Shown here piece by piece: positions 54,707-63,538 of a stretch of DNA of 64,000 nucleotides (its first letter is position 1; each line of letters opens with the position of its first letter). The position numbers and the translations under genes are program-made. Location of the stretch: positions 2,356,001 to 2,420,000 of the forward strand of contig AP017424.1 of NCBI GenBank assembly GCA_002355495.1. Direction: 5' to 3'. The stretch is from Streptomyces laurentii. GTDB taxonomy: Bacteria > Actinomycetota > Actinomycetes > Streptomycetales > Streptomycetaceae. The notes under the pieces are model-generated. The model did not search any database. It had not been told where the DNA came from and saw only the letters and a list, made by a program, of their open reading frames with translations.

Positions 54707-55741
54707 TCAACGGGCCGCGACGGGCGGCGGGCTCATGGACCGCTGGTAGTCCGGGGCCGTGGCGGGCGGAAGCTGACGCACCAGCAGGGCCAGCCAGGTC
54801 TCCTGGTTCGCCCGGCGGGTCTCCGGCAGGCCGTGGAGGCGCTGGAAGTACCCCAGGTCCGCGCCGGTCGTCGTGGTGAACGTGCCGGTGACCGGGGTGG
54901 CGCCCTGGTCCACGTTGTTGAGGAGTTCCTGCAGGGCCCGCACCTCGAACGGACCGGAGCCGGGGCCGACCTCCTTCACCAGCTCCGGCCAGGTCTGGTC
55001 GCCCACCTTGCCGTCGGCGGTCAGGTCGTTCTTCTTCTGGAAGTCCACGACGGCGTCCCGGGTGTCCTCCCGGAAGAAGCCGTCGGTCCGGACCTTGTAC
55101 CCCCAGGAGCGCAGCAGGTACTGGAGGACGCGGGCCCGGGTGTACTGGTCCTCCTCCCGCATGATCAGCACCGGCCACTTGTGCCCCGTCATCCGGGTGG
55201 CGACGGCACCGGCCGCGCCGCCGGCCGGGTCCGCGCGCGGGGAGGCGGAGAACCACGCGTGGGCGACGATTCCGGCGGTGAACGCCATCACCACGGCCGA
55301 CCCGACCAGCGCCGGCGGGAGCCAGGGGGAGGCGGACCGGACGGTGACGGCGGGCGTGGGGGCGGGGGCGGGGGTGGCCTCGTCCTTCCGAGGTGCGGGG
55401 TCCGCGGCCGCGGTGCGCTGCCGGCCGTTCTCCCGGAGCGCGGTCGCGCACAGGGCGCGGGCCTCGTCGATCTCCGCCGCCGGGGCGCGCAGGTGGGTGT
55501 GCAGGGCCTCGACCACGCGGAGGGGCGCGGTCGAGAGATGGCCGGGGTTCAGGTAGCGCGAGAGGGTGGTCTGGTCGACGCCGAGGCGGGCGGCGAGCGC
55601 CTGCTGGGTCGGCCGGGTGCCGCCGGACGGACCGCCGGACTCCTCCCACCAGCGGCGCAACAGCCGCGCCAGCCGTACTCCCGCGCTCTGCTCGCGCCCC
55701 TGGCTCTGGTCGTGGGTCTGGCCCTCGGACCGCTGGGTCAT
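54707..55741 (-). CDS. HTH - membrane helix - peptidoglycan-binding fusion protein
   Basis: A 344-residue protein. A polar N-terminus precedes a Cro/XRE-like helix-turn-helix at about 45-66 (TQQALAARLGVDQTTLSRYL). A Pro/Ala linker leads to one membrane helix near 138-162 (LPPALVGSAVVMAFTAG). The outside part (about 185-330) carries two peptidoglycan-binding-like repeats with WGYKVRTDGFFREDTRDAVVDFQ and LTADGKVGDQTWPELV. This layout suggests a regulator that senses the wall outside and acts on DNA inside. The start ATG at 55741 is shared as ATGA with a doubtful upstream ORF. Confidence 0.85.
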   Translation of the reverse strand: MTQRSEGQTHDQSQGREQSAGVRLARLLRRWWEESGGPSGGTRPTQQALAARLGVDQTTLSRYLNPGHLSTAPLRVVEALHTHLRAPAAEIDEARALCATALRENGRQRTAAADPAPRKDEATPAPAPTPAVTVRSASPWLPPALVGSAVVMAFTAGIVAHAWFSASPRADPAGGAAGAVATRMTGHKWPVLIMREEDQYTRARVLQYLLRSWGYKVRTDGFFREDTRDAVVDFQKKNDLTADGKVGDQTWPELVKEVGPGSGPFEVRALQELLNNVDQGATPVTGTFTTTTGADLGYFQRLHGLPETRRANQETWLALLVRQLPPATAPDYQRSMSPPPVAAR

Positions 55742-56123
55742 ATGCCTGCCTCTCCCGTCGTCCCATCCGGCGCCGGGCCCGTCGCACCGCCGTCCGCTTC
55801 GCGGCGGTCATGGCGGCATAACAGCAGGTCAGATGCCCGCATCAGAGCAGGCATCGATGCATCGGGCCGTGGCGAAAGCGGATCGTAACGACGCTGTCCG
55901 CGTACCTGGCGCGGCTCCGAATGGCGTACGGCAGTCCGGTCATATGCCGAAACCGCCCTGGCCCAGGCGAAAGCCCCGGCCCGGCCGCCTCCCCGGAGCG
56001 CGCCGCTGTCACCCGTACGAGTGCGTGGCTCGCCGCTCCGCGCGCACGGCCGACTCACTCTCACGGAGGACGCGGCCTCGGCGACGGATCACGGGTGGTC
56101 ACCGACCCGCGCGGTGGGTGCCC
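55742..56123. other. 382-bp gap with a candidate operator
   Basis: It lies between the HTH gene and the DNA glycosylase gene. It contains the second GCATCGATGCA palindrome. A minus-strand ORF (55738-56064) overlaps the HTH start by ATGA, but its product has no family and an Arg/Ala composition like shadow frames. Confidence 0.45.
55851..55861. promoter_or_regulatory. GCATCGATGCA palindrome, copy 2
   Basis: Identical to the copy at 54632 and about 110 bp upstream of the HTH fusion gene start, within sequence that also holds several GATGC repeats. A possible autoregulatory site. Confidence 0.45.
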
Positions 56124-56954
56124 CTAGCGCTGCTGGCAGGACGGGCACCAGAAGAGGTTGCGGGCCGCCAGGTCGGCGGTGCGGATCTCGGTGCCGCAGA
56201 TGTGGCAGGGCAGATGCGCCCGGCGGTAGACGTAGACCTCGCCGCCGTGGTCGTCGACGCGCGGCGGGCGGCCCATGGCCTCGGGGGTGTGCTCGGGGCG
56301 GACGGTGTCGATGCGGTTCAGCCGGACGCCCTCGCGCATCAGCGCGGCCAGGTCGTCCCAGATCGCGGTCCACTCCCCCGGGCTCAGGTCCCGGCCGGCC
56401 CGGTAGGGGTCGATGCCGTGCCGGAAGAGCACCTCGGCGCGGTAGACGTTGCCGACGCCCGCGACGATCTTCTGGTCCATCAGCAGGGCGGCGATCGTGG
56501 TGCGGGACTTCGAGATCCGCCGCCACGCCTCGGCGGGGTCGTCGTCCGCGCGCAGCGGGTCGGGGCCGAGCCGGTCGTGTATCGCCCGCTTCTCGGCGTC
56601 CGTGATGAGCGCGCAGGTGGTGGGGCCGCGCAGGTCGACGTACGCGTCGGCGGCGGCCAGTCGCAGCCGGACGGTGTCGGTGGGCGGCGGCAGAACCGGG
56701 TCGGCCGCCGCTGCGACGGGACCGCCGAAGTTCACCTTGCCGAAGAGGCCGAGGTGGATGTGGACCCACTCCTCGCCGGGGAAGCCCAGGAAGAGGTGCT
56801 TGCCGTGCGCCTCGGTGTGCGCGAGGACCGCGCCGTCGAGCAGGGCGGCCGAGTCGGCGAACTTGCCCTGTGGGCTGGAGACACGCACCGGCCGGCCGCC
56901 GAACCGTTCCCGGTAGTCGGCGGCCAGCCGGTGGATGGTGTGCCCTTCGGGCAT
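56124..56954 (-). CDS. Fpg/Nei family DNA glycosylase
   Basis: A 276-residue protein starting MPEGHTIHRLAADY. The N-terminal Pro2 and Glu3 are the catalytic residues and the MPEGHT form is that of actinobacterial Nei2-type enzymes. The H2TH region (MDQKIVAGVGNVYRAEVLF) and the C-terminal zinc finger CHICGT...CPSC are intact. It excises oxidised bases and cuts the strand (AP lyase). The ATG at 56954 overlaps the rpiB stop by one base (TGATG). Confidence 0.94.
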   Translation of the reverse strand: MPEGHTIHRLAADYRERFGGRPVRVSSPQGKFADSAALLDGAVLAHTEAHGKHLFLGFPGEEWVHIHLGLFGKVNFGGPVAAAADPVLPPPTDTVRLRLAAADAYVDLRGPTTCALITDAEKRAIHDRLGPDPLRADDDPAEAWRRISKSRTTIAALLMDQKIVAGVGNVYRAEVLFRHGIDPYRAGRDLSPGEWTAIWDDLAALMREGVRLNRIDTVRPEHTPEAMGRPPRVDDHGGEVYVYRRAHLPCHICGTEIRTADLAARNLFWCPSCQQR

Positions 56955-57448
56955 CAGGCGGTGGGCTCCTGCGGGTGGTGGGCCGGGATGGCCGGGAGCT
57001 CGCCCGTGGTCTCGTACGCCGAGAGCATGTCGATCCGGCGGGTGTGGCGCGCGTCACCCGAGTACGGGGTCTTCAGGAAGATCTCGACGAAGGTGGTCGC
57101 CTCGTCGCGGGTGTGCATGCGGGCGCCGACGGCGACGACGTTGGCGTTGTTGTGCTCGCGGCCGAGGGCGGCGGTCTGCTCGCTCCAGGCGAGGGCGGCG
57201 CGCACTCCCTTGACCTTGTTGGCCGCGATCTGCTCGCCGTTGCCGGAACCACCGATGACGACGCCGAGGCTGCCCTCGTCGGCGGCGGTCCTCTCGGCGG
57301 CGCGCAGACAGAACGGCGGGTAGTCGTCCTGGGCGTCGTAGATGTGGGGACCGCAGTCGACGGGCTCGTGGCCGTGGGCCTTCAGCCACTCGACGAGATG
57401 GTTCTTGAGTTCGTAGCCGGCGTGGTCGGAGCCGAGGTAGACGCGCAT
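56954..57448 (-). CDS. rpiB: Ribose-5-phosphate isomerase B
   Basis: A 164-residue protein from the ATG at 57448 (MRVYLGSDHAGYELK). IGGSGNGEQIAANK carries Glu72 at the position of the catalytic base used by mycobacterial RpiB, replacing the Cys of E. coli type. It interconverts ribose-5-P and ribulose-5-P. The upstream in-frame ORF extension lacks conserved sequence. It is directly coupled to the downstream DNA glycosylase gene. Confidence 0.95.
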   Translation of the reverse strand: MRVYLGSDHAGYELKNHLVEWLKAHGHEPVDCGPHIYDAQDDYPPFCLRAAERTAADEGSLGVVIGGSGNGEQIAANKVKGVRAALAWSEQTAALGREHNNANVVAVGARMHTRDEATTFVEIFLKTPYSGDARHTRRIDMLSAYETTGELPAIPAHHPQEPTA

Positions 57449-57651
57449 GTTCCGAGTGTGGCACGGACGGGCCTGGGTAACCGAAAGCGGGGTCGGGACC
57501 TTGGTCCCGGACCTCCGTCCCGACCGCTCTGGGCCGTTGATGTGCCGTATGTCCGAAATCACGATCCGGAATTAGGTCTTCCGCATGGGGCCGAATGCGG
57601 GTTTTATGTCTCCAGCTCACCCGAGCGCCCCCCACACCAAAGGAAGCGTTC

Positions 57652-59145
57652 ATGAACACGCAGCCGACCATGACGAAGGAAGGCGGGCCCACCGACGACA
57701 ACGGTGGTACCTCGCAGTCCCTCGGCGCACACGGTTCCCACGGCGCGCCCGGCCAGGACGGCCTGAAGGCCGGCCTCAAGAACCGTCACCTCTCGATGAT
57801 CGCCATCGGCGGCGTCATCGGCGCCGGCCTCTTCGTGGGCTCCGGCGCCGGCATCGCCGCCGCCGGTCCCGCCATCCTCCTGTCCTACGCGCTCGTCGGC
57901 GTGATGGTCGTCTTCGTGATGCGGATGCTCGGCGAGATGGCCGCCGCGCGCCCGTCCTCCGGTTCCTTCTCCGCCTACGCCGACCAGGCGCTCGGCCGCT
58001 GGGCCGGCTTCACCATCGGCTGGCTGTACTGGTTCTTCTGGGTCGTGGTGCTCGCAGTCGAGGCGACCGCCGGCGCCAAGATCCTGGAGGGCTGGATCCC
58101 GGCCGTCCCGCAGTGGGGCTGGGCCCTCATCGTGATGGTGGTGCTCACCGCGACCAACCTGGCCTCGGTCGCCTCGTACGGCGAGTTCGAGTTCTGGTTC
58201 GCGGGCATCAAGGTCGTCGCCATCGGCGCCTTCGTGGTGATCGGTCTGCTGGCCGTCTTCGGCGTGCTGCCGGGCTCGGACAACCCGGGCGCGGGCCTCG
58301 CCCACCTCACCGACTCGGGCGGGTTCTTCCCGATGGGCACGGGCGCGGTCCTCACCGGTGTGCTGATGGTCGTCTTCTCCTTCATGGGCAGCGAGATCGT
58401 CACCCTGGCCGCCGGCGAGTCCGCGGACCCGCAGCGCGCCGTGACCAAGGCGACGAACAGCGTCATCTGGCGTATCGCCGTCTTCTACCTGGGCTCGATC
58501 TTCGTCGTCCTCACGCTGCTGCGCTGGGACGACAAGGCGATCCTGGAGAAGGGCTCGTACGTCGCCGCCCTGGACTCGATCGGCATCCCCCACGCCGGCC
58601 AGATCATGAACGTGATCGTGCTGACCGCCGTTCTGTCCTGCCTGAACTCGGGCCTCTACACGGCCTCCCGCATGGCCTTCTCGCTCGGCCAGCGCGGCGA
58701 CGCGCCCCGCGCCTTCGCCCGTGTCAACAAGCGCGGTGTGCCGCAGGCGGCGATCCTCTCCTCGGTGGTCTTCGGATTCGTCGCGGTCTTCTTCAACTAC
58801 AAGTGGCCCGACACCGTCTTCGCCTTCCTGCTGAACTCCTCCGGTGCCGTCGCGCTCTTCGTGTGGCTGGTCATCTGTGTGACCCAGCTGCGGATGCGCG
58901 GAATGATCCTGCGCGAGCAGCCCGAGAAGCTGGTCGTGAAGATGTGGCTCTTCCCGTACCTGACCTGGGCCACCATCGCGATGATCACCTTCGTGATCGG
59001 CTACATGGTGTTCGACGGTGGCGACAACCGCCAGCAGGTCGTGCTCTCGCTGGGTGTGGCCGCGCTGGTGCTGGTGATCGGTCTCGTCAAGGACCGGGTC
59101 CAGAAGCGCTCCGCGCAGCCGGAGATCCCGGCGCAGAAGAGCTGA
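57652..59145 (+). CDS. Amino-acid permease, APC superfamily (paralogue 1)
   Basis: A 497-residue protein. The ATG at 57652 is preceded by AAAGGAA. About 12 membrane helices start with the family motif HLSMIAIGGVIGAGLFVGSG at about 45-64; MRMLGEMAAARPSSGSF follows. The C-terminus is basic and soluble. It is closest in style to the GABA/aspartate/proline-type AAT permeases; the substrate is not assignable. Divergent from rpiB by about 200 bp and ended by a strong hairpin before bioY. Confidence 0.92.
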   Translation: MNTQPTMTKEGGPTDDNGGTSQSLGAHGSHGAPGQDGLKAGLKNRHLSMIAIGGVIGAGLFVGSGAGIAAAGPAILLSYALVGVMVVFVMRMLGEMAAARPSSGSFSAYADQALGRWAGFTIGWLYWFFWVVVLAVEATAGAKILEGWIPAVPQWGWALIVMVVLTATNLASVASYGEFEFWFAGIKVVAIGAFVVIGLLAVFGVLPGSDNPGAGLAHLTDSGGFFPMGTGAVLTGVLMVVFSFMGSEIVTLAAGESADPQRAVTKATNSVIWRIAVFYLGSIFVVLTLLRWDDKAILEKGSYVAALDSIGIPHAGQIMNVIVLTAVLSCLNSGLYTASRMAFSLGQRGDAPRAFARVNKRGVPQAAILSSVVFGFVAVFFNYKWPDTVFAFLLNSSGAVALFVWLVICVTQLRMRGMILREQPEKLVVKMWLFPYLTWATIAMITFVIGYMVFDGGDNRQQVVLSLGVAALVLVIGLVKDRVQKRSAQPEIPAQKS

Positions 59146-59204
59146 CGCTCCTCGCCTGACCCCGCTCGGCCGACCGCTCCCCCCACGGTCACCAGAGACA
59201 ACGA

Positions 59205-59247
59205 AAAGGCTCTCCGCACCCGAGACGATCGGGTACGGAGAGCCTTT
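59205..59247. terminator. Bidirectional hairpin, 18-bp stem with one mismatch
   Basis: Arms 59205-59222 and 59230-59247 with a 7-base loop lie between the convergent permease and bioY genes. Confidence 0.85.
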
Positions 59248-59301
59248 CTCGTGCTCCGGGACGGTCGGCGGGCGCGGGTGCCGCGCCCGCCGCCGAGCGG
59301 T

Positions 59302-59892
59302 TCAGTCCTTGCGGCCGACGAGCTTCCAGGCGGCCGGCAGGGCGCCCATCGCGAGGGCCGCCTTGAGCGCGTCACCGATGAGGAAGGGGACGAGGCCGGC
59401 GGCGACGGCCTGGCCGAGCGTCATGCCGGTGGCCAGCGCGAGGTACGGCACGCCGACCGCGTAGATGATCGCGGAGCCGAGCGCCATCGTGCCGGCGGTC
59501 CGCAGCACGGAGCGGTCGCCGCCGCGGCGGGCGAGCGAGCCGACCACGGTGGCGGCGAGCAGCATGCCGAGGATGTAGCCGAAGGAGGCCATGGACCAGC
59601 CGGAGGCGCCCTCGGCGAACCACGGCACGCCCGCCATGCCGACGACGGCGTACAGGCCGAGGGAGAGGAAGCCGCGGCGGGCGCCGAGCGCGGTGCCGAC
59701 CAGCAGGGCGGCGAATGTCTGGCCGGAGACCGGGACCGGGGAGCCGGGGACCGGGACGGCGATCTGGGCCGCGATGCCGGTCAGCGCGGCACCGCCGACG
59801 ACCAGCGCGAGCTCGCGGACGCGGCTCGCCGGGATCAGGTCGGCGAGGACCGTGCCGGAACGGAGGGAGGAGACGGGGGCTGCGGTGCTCAT
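59302..59892 (-). CDS. bioY: Biotin transporter substrate-binding protein BioY
   Basis: A 196-residue membrane protein from the ATG at 59892, preceded by GGAG. Six helices with VPVPGSPVPVSGQTFAALL (PxTxQ-like biotin motif near 60-75) and a C-terminal GDALKAALAMG. BioY is the S-component of an ECF transporter; BioM and BioN are not in the window, so it would share energy-coupling subunits or act alone as some BioY do. It is divergent from permease paralogue 2. Confidence 0.93.
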   Translation of the reverse strand: MSTAAPVSSLRSGTVLADLIPASRVRELALVVGGAALTGIAAQIAVPVPGSPVPVSGQTFAALLVGTALGARRGFLSLGLYAVVGMAGVPWFAEGASGWSMASFGYILGMLLAATVVGSLARRGGDRSVLRTAGTMALGSAIIYAVGVPYLALATGMTLGQAVAAGLVPFLIGDALKAALAMGALPAAWKLVGRKD

Positions 59893-60250
59893 CGGTACTC
59901 CGCGGGGGATCGGGGACAGCGGGACGGGAACTGCGGGGACAGGACCCCCCTGAGGGTCCGCCGGGGCCACAGGGGACCACGGGCGGCTACAGGGGGCCAT
60001 GAGGGCCGCAAGGGGCCAGGCTCGACCGTATGCCAGGGGTGAGCGGCCGATCACCATCAGCGGCCCACAAAGCACGAACCGGCCCCTTCGTGGAGATCAA
60101 ACAAAGCCCAGGATCCACACGTCGCGCCACGTGATGCTGGTCACTGGGAAGTCGTACCCTGAGGTCCCTTTTGCGTCGGGGGGCGCCGACCGGAGAGACT
60201 GTGGGGTCCCCATAAAGCGCAGCACCGCCCCGAGAGCACGAGCCCCCCAC
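59893..60250. other. 358-bp divergent promoter region, bioY and permease 2
   Basis: The two genes diverge here, so both promoters should lie inside. A TANNNT at 60155-60160 (TACCCT) could be the permease -10, but no good -35 was found. No riboswitch fold was recognised. Confidence 0.4.
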
Positions 60251-61711
60251 ATGCACGATCCCGCCGAACCCGCCGATCCTGCCGGAACCTCGGGTTCCGA
60301 CCCTTCCGCCGCCCCCTCGGGTGCCGCCACATCCGTCATGGACGACCTGCCGGCCCCGCTCTCCCACGGACTGAAGCGGCGTCATCTGACGATGCTGGGG
60401 CTCGGCGGCGTCATCGGCGCGGGACTGTTCGTCGGTTCGGGCGCGGGCATCGCGGTCGCGGGCCCGGGGATCGTCGTCTCGTATCTTCTGGCGGGCGCGC
60501 TGGCGATGCTGATCATGCGGATGCTGGGCGAGATGTCGGCGGCGATGCCGTCCTCCGGCGCGTTCTCCGTGCACGCGGAGCGGGCGCTGGGGCGCTGGGC
60601 GGGTTTCTCGGTGGGCTGGCTGTACTGGTTCCTGCTGGTGGTGGTGCTGGCGGTGGAGGCGACGGGCGCGGCCCGGATCGCGCACGGCTGGGCGCCGGCG
60701 GTGCCGCAGTGGAGCTGGGTCCTCCTCTTCATGGTGGTGTTCACGGCGGCCAACCTGTCGGCGGTGAAGAACTTCGGCGAGTTCGAGTTCTGGTTCGCCG
60801 CGTTGAAGGTCGGCGCCATCGTCCTCTTCCTGGTGCTCGGCCTGCTGGCGATCGCCGGCTGGCTGCCGGACACCCAGCCGGTGGGAATGGCGAATCTGAC
60901 CGGGCAGGGCGGCTTCCTGCCGAACGGCTGGTCGGGGGTGGTCTCCGGGGTGCTCGTCGTCGCGTTCGCGTTCGGCGGCCTGGAGGTCGTGACGATCGCG
61001 GCGGCGGAGTCCGACGACCCGGTGCGCAACGTGGCGCGGGCGGTGCGCAGCGCCGTGTGGCGCATCCTCCTCTTCTACGTGGGGTCGATGCTGGTGATCG
61101 TGACCCTGCTGCCGTGGACCGCCATCGTGCCGGGCGAGTCGCCGTACGTGGCGGTGCTGGACCACATCGGGGTGCCGGCGGCCGGGCAGATCATGAACGT
61201 GGTGGTGTTCGTGGCGCTGCTCTCGGCGCTGAACGCCAATCTGTACGGGGCCTCGCGCATGGTGTTCTCGCTGGCCGAGCGCGGCGAGGCGCCGAAGGGC
61301 CTGTTGAAGGTGACGGGCGGCGGGGTGCCGCGGCGCGCGCTGCTCGCCTCGGTGGCCTTCGGTTTCGTCTCCGTCTTCCTCAACCTCAAGTGGCCTGATT
61401 CCGTCTTCCTCTATCTGTTGAACGCGGTCGGCGCGGTGCTGCTGTTCGTGTGGGCGCTGATCGCGGTCTCGGAGCTGCGGCTGCGGCGCCGGATCGAGCG
61501 CGAGGCGCCCGAGAGCCTGTCCCTCCGTATGTGGTGCTTCCCCTGGCTCACCTGGGTGGCGCTGGCCGCGATGGCGGCGGTGCTGGTCCTGATGCTGCTC
61601 GACGACGCGTCGCGGCCGCAGGTGCTGTGGTCCAGCGGGGCGACCGCGCTGGTCCTGCTGGTGGCCGGAATGCGTGAGAGGGTCATGCGCCGCACTAAGC
61701 GGAATTATTAA
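60251..61711 (+). CDS. Amino-acid permease, APC superfamily (paralogue 2)
   Basis: A 486-residue protein. The ATG at 60251 gives an Asp/Pro/Ala/Ser-rich head; an in-frame ATG at 60338 (MDDLPAPLSHGLKRRH) would drop it, and no ribosome-binding site separates the two. The motif HLTMLGLGGVIGAGLFVGSG opens 12 helices, with MRMLGEMSAAMPSSGAF. It is the same family as its neighbours and nearly parallel in layout to them. Its substrate is unknown. Confidence 0.9.
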   Translation: MHDPAEPADPAGTSGSDPSAAPSGAATSVMDDLPAPLSHGLKRRHLTMLGLGGVIGAGLFVGSGAGIAVAGPGIVVSYLLAGALAMLIMRMLGEMSAAMPSSGAFSVHAERALGRWAGFSVGWLYWFLLVVVLAVEATGAARIAHGWAPAVPQWSWVLLFMVVFTAANLSAVKNFGEFEFWFAALKVGAIVLFLVLGLLAIAGWLPDTQPVGMANLTGQGGFLPNGWSGVVSGVLVVAFAFGGLEVVTIAAAESDDPVRNVARAVRSAVWRILLFYVGSMLVIVTLLPWTAIVPGESPYVAVLDHIGVPAAGQIMNVVVFVALLSALNANLYGASRMVFSLAERGEAPKGLLKVTGGGVPRRALLASVAFGFVSVFLNLKWPDSVFLYLLNAVGAVLLFVWALIAVSELRLRRRIEREAPESLSLRMWCFPWLTWVALAAMAAVLVLMLLDDASRPQVLWSSGATALVLLVAGMRERVMRRTKRNY

Positions 61712-61824
61712 TTCACCTTGTGTAAAGGTCGTGACCGTATAGCGGACAAGCGTTCCCTCTGAGCGGTACACGCCCCCACACTGTGGGCCACTCTCCCGTC
61801 TCGGCTAGTGAACAGAGTTCGCCC

Positions 61825-63351
61825 ATGTCTCGGACCAACGCCCCCGCGCCGGCCGACCGTGAGGACGGCACCACGACCGCCCCTGTCGGAAGCCTGTCCC
61901 ACGGCCTCAAACAGCGTCACCTGTCGATGATCGCCCTCGGCGGCGTCATCGGCGCCGGCCTCTTCGTCGGCTCCGGCGAAGGCATCGCCAAGGCCGGCCC
62001 GTCGATCGTCCTCGCCTACGCCCTCTCCGGTGTGCTCGTCATGCTGGTGATGCGCATGCTCGGCGAGATGTCGGCGGCCAACCCGGCCTCCGGTTCCTTC
62101 TCCGTCCACGCCGAGCGCGCCTTCGGCCCGTGGGCCGGCTTCACCTCGGGCTGGGCCTTCTGGTTCCTGCTCTGCGTCGCCGTCGGCCTGGAGGGCCTGG
62201 GCGCCGCGGGCATCATGAGCGGCTGGTTCCCGGGCACCCCGGAGTGGGCCTGGGTGGCCCTCTTCATGCTGGTGTTCTGCGGCACCAACCTGGCGGCCGT
62301 GAAGAACTTCGGCGAATTCGAGTTCTGGTTCGCCGCCCTCAAGATCGGCGCCATCGTCCTCTTCCTGGTCATCGGCGCGCTCGCCATCGTGGGCGTCATC
62401 CCGGCCGACGAGGCGGCCAAGGCGGCCTCCGAGACCGCCGGGGGCACGGGCGGCGGCGGGTTCCTCCCGAACGGCGTCGACGGCCTGATCTTCGGTCTGC
62501 TCGCCTCGCTCTTCGCGTACGGCGGTCTGGAGACCGTCACCATCGCCGCGGCCGAGTCCGAACACCCGGTCCAGGGTGTCGCCAAGGCCGTCCGTACGGC
62601 GATGTGGCGCATCGCGATCTTCTACATCGGCTCCATGGCCGTCATCGTCGCCATCGTGCCGTGGAACGACCCGGCGGTCGCCGAGAAGGGCCCGTACGTC
62701 GCGACCCTCGACTACCTGGGCATCCCGGCCGCCGGCCAGATCATGAACGTGGTCGTCCTCGTCGCCCTGCTCTCCGCGATGAACGCCAACATCTACGGCG
62801 CCTCCCGGATGGCCTGCTCGCTGGTCGCCCGCCGCATGGGCCCCCAGGCCATCGGCCGCACCTTCGGCGGCGTGCCGCGGCTGGCCGTCCTCGTCTCGTG
62901 CGTGCTCGGCTTCGCCTGCGTGATGCTCAGCTACTGGTCGCCGGACAAGGCGTTCATCTGGCTGCTCAACACCATCGGCGCGATCATCCTGGTCGTCTGG
63001 TTCTTCATCGCCGCCTCCCAGCTGGCCCTGCGCCGTCGCACCGAGCGCGAGACGCCGGAGAAGCTGGTCGTCCGGATGTGGCTGTTCCCCGGCCTCACCA
63101 TCGTCGCGCTGGCCGGCATGGTGGCCGTCTTCATCCTGATGGCCATGGAGCCCGGCACCCGCGAACAGCTCTACTACACGGGCGGACTGACCATCGCTCT
63201 CGCGATCGTCGGCCTCGTGCTCCAGAACCGGCGCGGCGACGCGACGGCCGCCCCGGCCGCGGCGCCCGAGGCGACCCCGGTCGAGCCGGCCGCGGCCGAC
63301 GGCGAGGCCGCGGACGACGACAAGAAGCCGGTGGCGGCCGACAAGGCCTGA
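61825..63351 (+). CDS. Amino-acid permease, APC superfamily (paralogue 3)
   Basis: A 508-residue protein. ATG at 61825 (SRTNAPAPADRED). HLSMIALGGVIGAGLFVGSG and MRMLGEMSAANPASGSF are near-identical to the other two paralogues. It has a longer glycine-rich extracellular loop (near 200-220, TAGGTGGGG) and an acidic/Ala/Lys-rich C-terminal tail. It is in the same direction as paralogue 2 with 113 bp between, so they may share a transcript. Confidence 0.92.
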   Translation: MSRTNAPAPADREDGTTTAPVGSLSHGLKQRHLSMIALGGVIGAGLFVGSGEGIAKAGPSIVLAYALSGVLVMLVMRMLGEMSAANPASGSFSVHAERAFGPWAGFTSGWAFWFLLCVAVGLEGLGAAGIMSGWFPGTPEWAWVALFMLVFCGTNLAAVKNFGEFEFWFAALKIGAIVLFLVIGALAIVGVIPADEAAKAASETAGGTGGGGFLPNGVDGLIFGLLASLFAYGGLETVTIAAAESEHPVQGVAKAVRTAMWRIAIFYIGSMAVIVAIVPWNDPAVAEKGPYVATLDYLGIPAAGQIMNVVVLVALLSAMNANIYGASRMACSLVARRMGPQAIGRTFGGVPRLAVLVSCVLGFACVMLSYWSPDKAFIWLLNTIGAIILVVWFFIAASQLALRRRTERETPEKLVVRMWLFPGLTIVALAGMVAVFILMAMEPGTREQLYYTGGLTIALAIVGLVLQNRRGDATAAPAAAPEATPVEPAAADGEAADDDKKPVAADKA

Positions 63352-63370
63352 CCCGGACCTCACCCCCTTC

Positions 63371-63408
63371 ACGGCGCCCCGCGGAGCCTTCGCTCCGCGG
63401 GGCGCCGT
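63371..63408. terminator. Bidirectional hairpin, 16-bp perfect stem
   Basis: Arms 63371-63386 and 63393-63408 with a CCTTCG loop lie between permease 3 and the convergent edge gene. Confidence 0.9.
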
Positions 63409-63538
63409 GCTGTGCGCGCGGCGGGCGGCCGGCCCGGCAGCGCGGGGAAACGGCTGTCACATCCGAGGGCGCTGCCCGGTCATAGGGACGACAACAGCCC
63501 ACCGCGCGCGAGCACGCGCGACAGGACACGCACGGGGC

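Noticed and set aside
55738..56064. 108-residue ORF overlapping the HTH gene start by ATGA
   Set aside because: The overlap is suggestive, but the product is low complexity, has no family, and includes the palindromic motif; composition matches shadow frames.
60061..60250. Riboswitch or T-box upstream of the second permease or bioY
   Set aside because: GC-rich short pairings exist, but no conserved riboswitch or T-box core sequence could be identified.
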